Origin: Molossus alvarezi
Taxonomy: Eukaryota; Chordata; Mammalia; Chiroptera; Molossidae
Assembly: GCA_037176705.1 (NCBI GenBank)
Contig: CM073890.1
Span: 102,104,591-102,168,590 of the forward strand
Reading direction: 5' to 3'
DNA: 64,000 nucleotides
Both the position numbers and the translations under genes were made by a program. This document shows, piece after piece, positions 11,146 to 21,588 of the stretch. The stretch's first letter is position 1. Every line of letters starts with the position of its first letter. A model generated the notes under the pieces. That model was not told the origin of the DNA, did not search any database, and was given only the letters and a program-made list of their open reading frames with translations.

Positions 11146-11487
11146 CCTTTAGTCTGTTCAATCTACTGTAACAAACTACCACACACTGATGGCTTATAAA
11201 CAGAAGAAATGTACTTTTCACCATTCTGGACCCTGGAAGTCAAAGATAAGGGTGCTAGTATAGGAAGTTCTGCTGAAGGCTTTCTTCCGGGTTCCTCACA
11301 TGATAGAAGAGGCTGGAGAGCTATGCCAGGGCCCCTTTTGTAAAGACAATAGTAGCAATCATTAAGATTCTTCCTTTATGACCTAATCAACTCCCAAACT
11401 TTACCTCTTAATACCATCACCTTGGGGATTGAGTATTTCAACACATGGCTTCTGAAAGACCACATACTTTCAGACCATAGCAGGCAT
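11146..11487 (-). mobile_element. MaLR-type solo LTR (MST/MLT1-like)
   Basis: Read on the minus strand it starts TGCTATGGTCTGAA, has GTTGAAATACTCAATCCCCA, AGGTGATGGTATTAAGAGG, TTGATTAGGTCATAA and CTTCTGTTTATAAGCCATCAG, and ends near GTTACAGTAGATTGAACAG. This order matches ancient mammalian MaLR LTRs. The usual 3' ending in CA is lost, and no TSD is certain. Confidence 0.75.
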
Positions 11488-11857
11488 TTTTAGGATGGAT
11501 GTTGTTGGAGGTGGAGTTTTGGGTTAAGAAGCAGTGTGAGTAAATACATGGAACTATGAGAAAAGAGATCATTGGCGAATTTAACATACCCCATAGAATG
11601 CCTAAAGCATGGGGTGCAGAGAAGAGAGGTTGAGAAAATGTAAATGGATTAATGAATACAGAGGTGTTCCATTATGCCTGCCTCATTTTTCATTTTTGCC
11701 TAATTTTTTCAACTTTGAATTTCATGTACTGGTCAGTAACTGACAGATTTGACACAAGAGAGAGACTTAAATACAATTATATTTCAAAAGACTAGATGGG
11801 AGAAATATGAGGGGTGGATTAAAAAAACAAGTGAAACTAACATTGTGGAGACTGGTT
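11488..11857. other. Non-coding DNA, nothing recognised
   Basis: Purine-rich unique-looking sequence without a gene. Confidence 0.5.
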
Positions 11858-11873
11858 AAGAATTGACAGAATG

Positions 11874-12079
11874 GCCCCGCCGGTTTGGCTCAGTGGATTG
11901 AGCGATGTCCCATGGACTGAGAGGTCCTGGGTCAATTCCCAGATAGAGCACATGCTTGCATTGTGAGCTTGATCCCCAGTAGGGGGCATGCAGGAGGCAG
12001 CCAATCTATGTTTCTCTCTCACATTGATGTTTCTATCTCTCTCTCTAAAAAACCAATAAAAACAAATTAAAAAAAAAAA
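11874..12079 (+). mobile_element. VES SINE with TSD, divergent A-box region
   Basis: Head GGCCCCGCCGGTTTGGCTCAG lies partly in the TSD border. The body GATCCCCAGTAGGGGGCATGC and the A-rich tail are typical. TSD AAGAATTGACAGAATG (11858-11873) against AAGAATTGATGGAATG (12080-12095), 14 of 16. Confidence 0.92.
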
Positions 12080-12095
12080 AAGAATTGATGGAATG

Positions 12096-13479
12096 AGTTA
12101 CAATTCCAATTTATCTGCAATTTCTTAGTCTTCTCAGATTTTAACCATTTGTAACTTGACTTCTGCTCACAATCAAATTCAACTTGAATGAATAGAACCC
12201 TGGAGCCAGAGTTCAACAGTGATAGTAAGACAAGAAACTGTGGAAGAAACAAGCAAATGAATATGCAAATTAATGCGAGGGGTAGTGTCAGAAGAAAATA
12301 TGGCCCAGAATTTTTAAAACGCAGAATGAAATTCAGTCAATGTAAATAAATTAAACCTCAAAAGAATTATCATCAATTATGTCTAACTTAAAGAAATAGT
12401 GTTAAATAAAACATACACACTCACCGTATTTATGACCAACAAACACTCAGATGAACCAATTAAATTCATTGCCACAGTTCGATTGCAAGAACTTATTAAA
12501 TAATGAATCTGCTATTATCTTCAAAGGTTTAAAACTTCTTCTAAAGCCCTAAGACCTTGAATTTCCTCTGAAGCTATAGACCATCTTCACCGAGGGGACT
12601 TTGATGTGATGAACATTTTTGCAAGGAAGTATTTCTGTAAGTAGCATGTGTCCTTATTTAAGTATAAATATCTATTGTGATTTAAAAATCCAAGGCTTTT
12701 ATTAGTAAGAATTTCTTCAAACCTCCTCAGGGTCAGCAGAACCTCAGAAAGTCAGGTGCAGACTAATGTTTTGGCTCCCCCTGGAGGATTCTGAGATGTC
12801 ACAGAAATCATTAAACTCTGGAGTCAAAATTAGTTTCTTATGAATAACATAAGTTTGAAAAGATAACATAAAACAACAAAACCCCGAGACTTCTGTTTCT
12901 GACTATAATAGAAAAACTAGTACTGAACTTGCTATCAGAAAGTAAACAACTTTAGAGACATAAGAGACAACTGCCTTCAGTCGAAGGGAAAGAAGGCAAG
13001 AAAAGGTTGATTACTCAGGGAAGGGAAATGCAGGGGTGAACCGCAAGCGCAGCCTGGCTCCCTGCCTGGCGAACATTTCACCAGCACAAGCTGCAGACTC
13101 AGCAGAGCAGAGGTAGAAATCAGAGTTCAGACCGGCAGCCTGAAATCTGTAGGGCAGGGCTCTGGGAAGCCATGTCAGGAGGTTGGGATGGGGAGACAGA
13201 CATCGACCAGGCTTTGTGCAGATCTGTGATGAATGCCTGGCTGGGAACGTGGAAGGCAAGGTGGCAAGAATCTGACAAGGAGACAGCTGCTACCAGATTG
13301 AGAACCACGGGGCAGGGTAAGAGAGGTCAAACCCGCCGAGGAACATGGCAGATTCAGTGGGAAAGTGGGAGAATGTCCTTTTCTGTAAAATATACAATAA
13401 AATGATTCTTTGAAAGGAAAAAATAGAATCAGTGTAGCCTAAGGGGAGAGAGCTCATTAGCCATTTCTTAGTCCCCAGG
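12096..13479. other. Non-coding; GC-richer segment 12960-13380 unassigned
   Basis: No gene recognised. The 12960-13380 part is clearly GC-richer and lies just upstream of an old plus-strand L1, so it may be a decayed L1 5' region. That is inferred from position. Confidence 0.4.
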
Positions 13480-13774
13480 GCCTGAAGCCAGAGACCATGA
13501 AAAGACTGGCTAGAGTAGGGACAATGCCCAAAAGATACACATTAAAATTAAAGATACAATTAGCTAAAACTAAAGGACTCTTCATATAGAAAGTAAACAA
13601 GAAAGCCCTGTCATCAATTGCTGTTAGACAAAATGGACTTTGGAAAAGGTGTGAACAAGAAATAAACAGTGACATTTCCCAATAATAAAGAGATGGGCAT
13701 TAGAAAAATATAATAGTTCTAAATAGTTAAACATAAATAGTTTAAAGTTCTGAAACTTTAAAATACATGAATGA

Positions 13775-14004
13775 GCCCAGCCAGTGTGGCTCAGTGGTTG
13801 AGCACAGACCCATGCACCAAGAGGTTGCCATTTCGATTCTTGATCAGGGCACATGCCCAGGTTGTGGGCCAATCCCCAGTGGGAGGCGTGTGGGAGGCAA
13901 CCAATCGATGCTGTCTCTCATGATGTTTCTGTGTGTCTCTCTCCCTCTCCCTTCCTCTCTCTCTCTAAAAGTAAATAAAATAATAATAATTTTTTAAATA
14001 AAAT
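13775..14004 (+). mobile_element. VES SINE with TSD
   Basis: GCCCAGCCAGTGTGGCTCAG head with ACCCATGCACCAAGAGG, (TC)n stretch and a TAATAATAA tail. TSD AAAATACATGAATGA (13760-13774) against AAAATACGTAAATGA (14005-14019). Confidence 0.93.
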
Positions 14005-14278
14005 AAAATACGTAAATGAAAACAGAATTCTAAAAGAATAGACATATCCTTAAAGTTCATTTGAGATTTTAACATGTGTGTCTCAGTATTACTAGAATAA
14101 ATAGGCAAAATCTAGCAGACACCTAGGAGATCAGAGGAATGTTATCAACCAAAACAACTGAACAGACGTTTAAAGAAAACTGCACTTAACAATTGCAGAT
14201 GCCATAGCCAGACGTGCTTTACATATAAACACAGAAAAGACCCATCCTGCTCCATAAAGTATGGGTCAATATATTTTA

Positions 14279-14494
14279 TTTTTTTATAAATTAATTTTTT
14301 CTTGACTTTTTAAAATTGATTTTAGAGAGAGAGGAAGGGAGAAGAAGAGAAAGAGAACATCAACTGGCCGCCTCCTGCATGCCCCGCCCTGGGGATCAGG
14401 CCCATAACCTGGGCATGTGCCCTGACCGGGAATTGAACCGGAGACCTCTTGATGCATCGGTCGATGCTCAACCACTGAGCCACACCAGCTGGGC
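14279..14494 (-). mobile_element. VES SINE with TSD
   Basis: Minus-strand copy with AACATCAACTGGCCGCCTCC and head CCACTGAGCCACACCAGCTG. TSD TCAATATATTTTA (14266-14278) against TCAATACATTTTA (14495-14507). Confidence 0.93.
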
Positions 14495-14797
14495 TCAATA
14501 CATTTTAAAACATACAAATTATACACAAAATTCTATCTGATTCAAACGGTATTAAATTAGAAACCAACAGAGTGTAAAATAGGAAATTCCCAAATATTAG
14601 GGAATCTGATGCCATTTTTCCAAGCAGCCCAGGAGTCAAAGGAAACATCCCAAGGAATATTTAAAAATATTGTAAAATAGATAAGAAAAATTCAGAATAT
14701 CAAAATTTGTAAGACATAGCACAAGCAGTACTTAGAGGTAATACTGTAACTGTAAATGTCTATGTGTTAAAAATAATAAATGTTCAAAGCAATTATA

Positions 14798-14927
14798 CTG
14801 GGTTGGGCAAAAGTACGTTTACTGTGTCATTGTGACATTATTTTGAGTTAATAAACGTACTGTAAGAATCACAACCCGAATGTCCTTTTCCATATGAACA
14901 AACATAAACCCAATTTGTCCACCTCTG
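14798..14927. mobile_element. Mariner-type MITE, 130 bp, flanked by TA
   Basis: Left end CTGGGTTGGGCAAAAGTACG and right end AATTTGTCCACCTCTG are imperfect inverted repeats, and TA dinucleotides lie on both sides (14796-14797, 14928-14929). These features define Tc1/mariner insertions. The CATATGAACAAAC segment near the right end recalls a mammalian mariner MITE family. No transposase. Confidence 0.75.
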
Positions 14928-15043
14928 TATAAGTCCCTACTTAAAGGACATTAAATAAAAAAATACTATGGAGAAAAGAATAAAGGTGAAATAGAAGGTG
15001 TAAATTTAAAAAGGACAAAAGAAAAAGTTGGGTCTTTACAATT

Positions 15044-15281
15044 TTTTCTTTAATGTTTTTTCCTTATTGAATTTTAGAGAGAGAGGAAGGGAGAGGGAGA
15101 GAGAGATAGAAACATCAATGAGAGAAAACACTGATTGGCCGTCCCCTGCATGCTCCCCACTGGGGATCAGGCCCACAACCTGGGCATGTGCCCTGACCAG
15201 GAATTGAACCGGTGACCTCTTGGTGCGACCTCTTGGTGCATAAGTTGATGCGCAACCCATGAGCCACACCTGCCAGGCAGG
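15044..15281 (-). mobile_element. VES SINE with 13-bp internal tandem duplication
   Basis: Typical minus-strand VES body. GACCTCTTGGTGC occurs twice in tandem (15214-15226 and 15227-15239), a private duplication between B box and A box. No clear TSD. Confidence 0.92.
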
Positions 15282-15540
15282 TTTTTAAAATTTTTAATAA
15301 AATTCATAAACCAATAACAAAATTACATCAAATAAAGAAGAAACAAAAGAAACACAAATTACCCACATAAGGAATAAAAGAGGTGATATCACTACTAATC
15401 ATACACATATTAAAAAGAAAACAAAAATGTTATAATATTGATTACTTAGATAAACTGGAAAACCTCCTTGAAAAACAACTTAGCAAAACTAAATCAAGAA
15501 GCAATAGGTATCTGATGACCGTATGAAACAATTGTGGACA

Positions 15541-16199
15541 AAATTGTAATTTCTTAAGATGATCTGGTCTGATCTGATTGTAACGTCCTAAGTGTGCAGA
15601 TCACTGTGAGTGGTCACACTCTAGGCATACAACTTTTTTAGCAAAAGGTTTATCTTTGCCTTAAGTAAACCCTATTTCGTGTTTCTATGCATCTAGGTTA
15701 ACACAGCTTTGAAGTGAACCATAAGCACCCTCAAGAGAGCCCATCATCCAGTTAAGGATCCTGTGATACCATTTCATACTTGCTTTTTCCCAACTCCATG
15801 TAATCTTTCTGGTGTTCCCTTCTTAATCTCAAATGCATAAAAGAAACTGCAAACTGTTATTTTCTGAAGCATTTATCTCAGTCTGTTGTGATATTGCTTC
15901 TCCATGTATCCTCTTAGTCTTAGATACATTTTTATAACAATTCTCTACAAGTTTTTTTTTTTAATTCTGTTTTTGTTTCATGGATGTTGCTACATTAATA
16001 GGATCAATTAAAGAAATAGAATTCATAATAAAAATACTTCCAACAAAAAAATACTTCATGCTGATGGGGTTTCAGAATTTATTTTTTTATGATATTTAAC
16101 ACTCAGAATGAAACATAGACACTTTATTTCCATTTAGTTCTTCCTCCTTTACCTTGACCATTTTTAAATGATATAGTCTGAAATATACTGGGTTCAGTA
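15541..16199. other. Non-coding AT-rich DNA
   Basis: Nothing recognised on either strand. Confidence 0.5.
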
Positions 16200-16360
16200 G
16201 CATCTCCTAGAAACACTGAACTGTAGAATGTGACCTTACTTGAAAAGTGGGTCTTGCTGATGTAACAAGTGAACAATTAAGATGAAGTTATGCTGGGTAA
16301 AAATGAGCTCTAATCCAAAGACTAGAGTCCTTATATTACCATTGTAACTAGCTAGTTATT
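16200..16360 (+). mobile_element. MLT1-type LTR fragment
   Basis: TAGAATGTGACCTTACTTGA, GGTCTTGCTGATGTAACAAG, AAGATGAAGTTATGCTGGG and CTCTAATCCAAAGACTAGAG followed by TCCTTATA match the central part of MLT1 LTRs in order. Confidence 0.75.
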
Positions 16361-16559
16361 AATGTTAATAAAGGCAAAGGAGCAAAATGAAGGTCAGACA
16401 TGGTAAGCATGGCCACCTGAGCAGCTTTACCAGACAGCATTGCATGGAAATGGAGGAAAAAACAAATATTTGCTTAAAAGATGAGTTATGTGTCTTATGT
16501 ACCCCATCTTCCACATTAACCTTTCCCAGTGGAACTCCCATAAGAATACTGGATCTTGA

Positions 16560-17365
16560 GTTATTTTCTTCACAAGTCCTTGATGCTCTGTTCATTTTTT
16601 CCCCAATCATGTTTATCTCTGTTGTTCAGATTAGGTAAATTTTATTGATCTGTCCTCAGATCTAATGAGGTTATCCTATTATCTTCTCAAGTACCATCAA
16701 ACTCTTCCAGGAAGTTTTATCTGTTGTATTCTTTTATTTGTATAATTTCCATTTGGTTCTTGCTACGCTTTCTACTTCTTTGCTGATTTGTTTTTCATTT
16801 GTTTTAAGAGAATGTGTAATGATTGCTGAAGCATTTTTACTAGTGCTGCTTTAAAATTCTTGACCGATAATCCCAACATTTGATTCATTTTGTTGTGGGT
16901 GGTAGGTAAATGTCCTTTTTTTTCTTTCAAGTTGTGATTTTTCTATTCTTGGCAGAATGGATGATTTCGTATTGTATCCTGGACATTTTGTCTATTAAGC
17001 TGGGAGACTCAGAATCCTACTTAATCTTTTCTTTCAGCAGGCACTATGCTGTGTAGGTTTACCACCTAGGTTCTGGCTGATATCTGTGGACTGTGGGCCC
17101 AGTGATCGTCTGATTTTTGGAGTCTTTGCATTGCAAGTTTTGTTTGCTTGGTTATTTGGTTTCATTAGTCCCAGTTGGTTGTGCGTAAGAGGTCAATGGG
17201 GCCATAGTTGGAGACGTGAATGGGGATGGTTCGTGGGGATGAAAAGCACTTCTAGAGCCGGACTGCTTGGCGTGGGGAGATCCCCTTTGCCGTTGCCTAC
17301 TGGCCGCTGGGCATCCATGAGGCAGGTTAGTAAAGAACTAGGAAAACCCCCGGCAATAAGGAGAT
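16560..17365 (+). mobile_element. Old L1 (L1M) 3'-region, left half
   Basis: Contains TTTCCATTTGGTTCTTGC, TTCATTTGTTTTAAGAGAATG, GCTGCTTTAAAATTCTTGAC and TTGTATCCTGGACATTTTG, the ordered signature of an old L1M-type 3' region. It is split by an LTR and continues at 17903. A frame open from 17086 to 17502 crosses into the LTR and is not a gene. Confidence 0.7.
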
Positions 17366-17902
17366 TGAGACAAATGCTCAACAAATGGCCAGGACAGTTG
17401 AACCACCAACAGTCAGCTAATAAATCACAAAACGCTACCCTCCCTAATCGAAGCTGCCTAAAAACAGACAGTTTAAATCACCATAGTCAGGGAGGTAGAT
17501 AACAAACACTGCTTAGAACCAGACTAATATAAGATGGAGGTAAAACTGGCCAGGGAATGACTCCAGATTTTATGACACATTCTTCTCAATACGTCAACAA
17601 ACTGAATGACATACCCCGTGTTGTTGTTATTAGAAGCTGAAGATGCGTAAATGTTCACAGGATGGCTGACCAAGCTCTCCCGAGAAGTCTCCATCCTTCT
17701 CTTGGAAATCTAATGACTATTCTGTCGAGATCCTCCCCTAAAATCCCCATGAAAAATAGAGAAAAACCCTCAAGACAAAGAACGTCAGTGAGAGCTCTTC
17801 TTTGAGGACATCTGTGCCTCCCTTTCCTCAGGTGTGTCCTTTGCTCCTCTCTCCTAAGCTCTACGGGTCCCAGTGAAACTTGCAACCAGAGAGCTTGTCT
17901 CA
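17366..17902 (+). mobile_element. Solo LTR, ERV1-like, 537 bp
   Basis: The ends TGAGACAA and TTGTCTCA are perfect 8-bp inverted repeats with canonical TG..CA tips. The 3' part (TTTGAGGACATCTGTGCC, CCTTTCCTCAGGTGTGTCC, CTTGCAACCAGAGAGCTTGT) has the look of a gammaretroviral-type R/U5 region. It interrupts an L1M 3' region. No matching 4-6 bp TSD was seen (GAGAT against GGGTA), so decay or a recombined provirus is possible. Class assignment is tentative. Confidence 0.6.
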
Positions 17903-18660
17903 GGGTAGCCCACTGATCTTGTCGTTAAGGCCTCTCCCTTTGCCTCATTATCTTGAGCTTCAAAGGACTTACTTTTACTTTTACCCAGACTCACACTAGA
18001 ATTCTTTCCTGTACAAGTCAAGAACCTGGTCATCCAGGACTGTGCTGGGGAAGGACTCATCTCTGCCCAGACCAGTCTGGTGACATCTGTAGGTGGGGTA
18101 GGGGAGACTCAGGCCCATAAGGAAAAACGGTCTTTCTGAGTGAGGCCCCATTTTGTGGTGAGATCTCCCTTGCTTGTAGGAAAGAGTTTTTCCCCAGCTT
18201 GGTACCTGTTTTGGCAGGTTCCTACTTGCCGGTGACACCAGCACCTGGTGTTCCTATGCAGGAGAGGTAGATTCAGGTATAGGGAAGAGGTAGACACTTC
18301 CCCTGGTCAATCATTGTCATTGCAGTTTTAATCCATTTTCAAGTGTTGCCAGGCTCACCTGGTCCTGCTGGTGGTACTCCCGTTTGATCTAGGTGAGTGA
18401 TAAGCATGTCTGACCACCTCTTCTTGCTAGGTTGGAGGATGAAAAACAGCAGACTTGAGTCCCACTCTTCTGTTGGATGGGGCTTCACAATATACCCTAT
18501 TACTGTTATTTTTCCAGTCCTGAATTATATAACCAATCTGCCTTTCTTTTTCCATTTTTCAGAGTTTTTGTTTTGTTTCCTATTGCATTATTTGTAGGGT
18601 TTTACTAAGCAAAGAGAAGCAGGGAGAAATGAGTTGTTGGGACCATAATTTTGTATTTGC
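17903..18660 (+). mobile_element. Old L1 (L1M) 3'-region, right half
   Basis: Continues the L1M fragment after the LTR. The end TTTCCTATTGCATTATTTG, GGGTTTTACTAAGCAAAGAG and AGCAGGGAGAAATGAG resembles the terminal part of L1M 3' UTRs. The middle (18050-18400) is diverged. Confidence 0.55.
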
Positions 18661-18724
18661 ATTTGTATTATTATAGCATTTTAAAAGGGATTGTTTAACA
18701 AATTCTTACAGAAAACAGACAACA

Positions 18725-19010
18725 ATGTTCAACTGATTTTTATGAAGCCAAATAATCCCAATAACAAACCTAACAAATTTTTTTTAAAAACCTGAAAATT
18801 AAGAAAAAAAATTCTAGAATCATAGTTGCAGAAATCTTAAACGAAATATTAGTGAAACAAATCCAATGACATATGAAAATTTTAACAAATTATCACCAAG
18901 AAAGTTTTATCCCAGGAATTCAAGGAAGTTTCAACATTCTAAAACCAATCACTGTGTTTAAATACATTACCAGAATTTAAAAATGTTTCAATAAATGTAG
19001 AAAATGAAAA
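18725..19010 (+). mobile_element. L1 ORF2 fragment (reverse-transcriptase region)
   Basis: AATCCCAATAACAAACCTAAC, GCAGAAATCTTAAACGAAAT and TTTTATCCCAGGAATTCAAGG match, in order, the L1 stretch for 'P-K-P', 'KILNKIL' and 'GFIPGMQG'. Non-coding through frameshifts. Confidence 0.75.
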
Positions 19011-19559
19011 CAAAAATCACAAAGGGACACATGATATTGAAAATGAAAGGGATATAATAAAAATACTTTACCAATTATATGCAATTGGGGTTTGTTGGCT
19101 ATTAAAAAGTAGAAATGTCTTTCGCTGAGATGGTTAAAAACATTGAGAAAATAGAATCAATTAAACCTGGAATTCATTTCTCTGGATTCTGTTATGTAGG
19201 AGTAACATGCAATACTGACATATTACTTAAACTTTCTTAATTTTACTTTCCTTTGTGAAACCTCTATAATTAGTACTCTACTCCTTACAGAATTTTTGTA
19301 AAAATTAATTCAAAATGTGTGCAAATGATCTAGTACTTAAAAAGCATTCGATCAATAGTTTAGTGCTGTTGTTTGCTATTTGTGCTATTAATGTCAAATT
19401 TATAGTAAGTGGTTATGTTTACAGAATATTATGTTTATAGAATAAGCATGAATAATTAGTGAACAGATGATCTGACTTAATCTCAATGCTACTGTTCCTT
19501 TTTAATTACTTTACATGTATAATAAAGCTTTAGTATGTATTTAATCCAATGGAGATTTT

Positions 19560-19990
19560 ACTCAGTAAGTAAATATTGACTGCTTACTATGGGCCAGGCA
19601 TTGTGCTAAATGGTGGGAATACAGAAACATCTCCTGACTTTGTCCTAAAACTTAAGCGTCTAGCAGTGAAAAGTAGTAGTTAAGCAAAAAGGCTTCATAA
19701 AATATGTTAAATGTTGTGCAAGAATAGGGACATTTATTCTAGCTTGAAGGTTCCCAAAATCATTTCTTGCAAGTGGTTGGAATGGTGAGATCTGAAGCAG
19801 TCGAGTAGTAAACTGATAGTCAGGAAGACTGATCCAAGCACTGAGGTCTTTCTGGGTCTCTGCATGGGGTACTGCCTAAGGCAAGAGTTGGAACAGCAAA
19901 ATGCAAAGAACTGAATGACACTTAGTCATTGATGGAGCATCTATGGCAATAGAATAATGAGAGATTTATAGGTGGGTGAAGGACCAGAAA
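19560..19990 (+). repeat. Ancient mammalian interspersed repeat (family not named)
   Basis: Contains CTTACTATGGGCCAGGCATTG followed by GTGGGAATACAGAAAC and CTTAAGCGTCTAGCAGTG, then CAAAATGCAAAGAACTGAATG. I recognise the order as that of a widespread ancient repeat but cannot assign the name. MIR or L2 relation is possible. Confidence 0.5.
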
Positions 19991-20989
19991 AAGAAATTGC
20001 AAAAGTTGCCGACGATCCAACCTCCCCAAATCATCAGAAATCTTAGCCTAGAACATAAACAGGGAATTCATAAGTTACCTTATAAATTTTGTTCATTATT
20101 GAAGAAATTAAAAACAAACTACCTATATGATAGTTAATATAATGTTATATTTTATATTATACCTATACTTTATGTATATATAACTGAATAAGCAATTACC
20201 ACAATGTTTTAAAGATGATGGAATAATGGAATGCAATGTTATTATTTTAAAAATAAGATTAAAGTATGTGTCTATATGGAAAGATCTCTAAAGTATATAG
20301 TTCACTGAAAAGAAAATCTACAATATGTGTGTAAATATATACATATACATATGTATATATATTATATTTGTGTGTATTTATGAAAGTATGTTTATTTATC
20401 TGAAATACACTCACAAGAAGATATTCAAGGATATTTTTAAGAATGCTCAGTTCTGGAAGAGATGGTCTGCTACTTTTGTGGTAGAGAGGAAACTTTTTAT
20501 TTTTAAATATACTTTCTTTTCCTTGATTATGGTTTGTTTTTCAAAAAAAGAAATTATTTTAATGATAAATAGGAAAGTTGAAGAAATCAAGAAATACAAG
20601 TATACTCTGAGTAGTTCTGCTAAAAAAAATAAATAAATAAATAAAAAATTTGAATATAACCCCCAATAAGAAAATTGATTATAATGGCTTCTTGAACAAT
20701 ATTGATGAATTTAATAATATTCAATATATGCCCTGAAATTAACATTCAGAAAATATTTTCTTATATTTTCAGGCAAACAATATACAGAACACTGAATATA
20801 ATTATGAATTAGTATACTTTTAATAGTTTATTGAGCTCCAAAATTGTTTACTTATTTTTAAGTGATCATGAAAAATTATGTAAGTTTTAAGGGTTTTAGA
20901 TAACTCTTCAGTAAAATAGGGACAATAAAACAATGTAATCCAACATATTGAAGGTTGACTGTATAAGCGATTGAATTTAAAACTGATTT
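19991..20989. other. Very AT-rich non-coding DNA
   Basis: Contains TATA/ATGTATAT-rich stretches near 20150-20400 and a short (AAAT)n at 20625-20647. No gene. Confidence 0.6.
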
Positions 20990-21009
20990 AAAAAACTGAC
21001 TATGCATTT

Positions 21010-21169
21010 GCCTTGGCCAATTTGGCTCAGTAGTTAGTGTGCTGGCCCATGGACCAAAGAGTTGTGGGTTCGATTCTGATCAAGGGTTGTGCCTGGGTTG
21101 TGGTTTAGACCCGGGCCCTGGTCAGGGTTGTGCAGGAGGCAGCCAATCAGTGTGTCTCTCTTGTATTGA

Positions 21170-21223
<54 letters not shown>

Positions 21224-21311
21224 CCTCCCTCCCTCCCACTCTATCTGAAAATCAATGGAAAAATATCCTCAGGCGAGGTTTAAACAAATTAATAATAAAT
21301 AAATAAAAAAC
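21010..21311 (+). mobile_element. VES SINE with long (TC)n, TSD
   Basis: GCCTTGGCCAATTTGGCTCAG head and B box GGGTTCGATTC. The (TC)n run spans about 21172-21236, expanded beyond most copies here. TSD AAAAAACTGACTATGCATTT (20990-21009) against AAAAAACTGGCTACATATTT (21312-21331), 17 of 20. Confidence 0.93.
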
Positions 21312-21452
21312 AAAAAACTGGCTACATATTTCAACTGACCTGAGAAACTACGTGGATATATGAAACTCTTTGCAAGAGTTATTTGAGCTATGTATTATAC
21401 TGGGGTAATTGATACTAATATTAACTAGGGTGAACATGATTCCAAATGTACT

Positions 21453-21588
21453 TCTTTATTTTTACTGTTTACATTATTACAGATGTCCCAATCCCCCTGT
21501 CCCCTTACCTTGCCCTCACCCCCTTTTCCCTCTGGCCATCACTGTTGTCTGTGTCTATGGGTTATATGTTCTTTAACTAATTGTTTTA
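21453..21588 (+). repeat. Bat interspersed repeat, copy 1
   Basis: TTTATTTTTACTGTTTACATTATTACAG, then a C-rich stretch and CACTGTTGTCTGTGTCTATG. The same order recurs at 48017-48190. The family is not named here; the shared order shows it is dispersed. Confidence 0.6.

Larger units (their letters stand above)
13480..15540 (+). mobile_element. Ancient L1 ORF2 fragment, cut by three SINEs and a MITE
   Basis: The unique pieces between the younger insertions follow an L1 ORF2 in order. AAAATGGACTTTGG near 13630 and the 'TAGCACAAGCAGTACTTAGAGG' region near 14720 are L1-like. TTTTTAATAAAATTCATAAACC near 15290 and the AATAAAAGAGGTGATATCAC region near 15370-15390 match the conserved stretch before the RT domain. 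It is saturated with stops and encodes nothing. The order of nested elements gives a minimum of four later insertions. Confidence 0.65.

Noticed and set aside
17086..17502. 138-residue open frame
   Set aside because: It crosses the junction of an L1M 3' region and an LTR, so it joins unrelated repeats.
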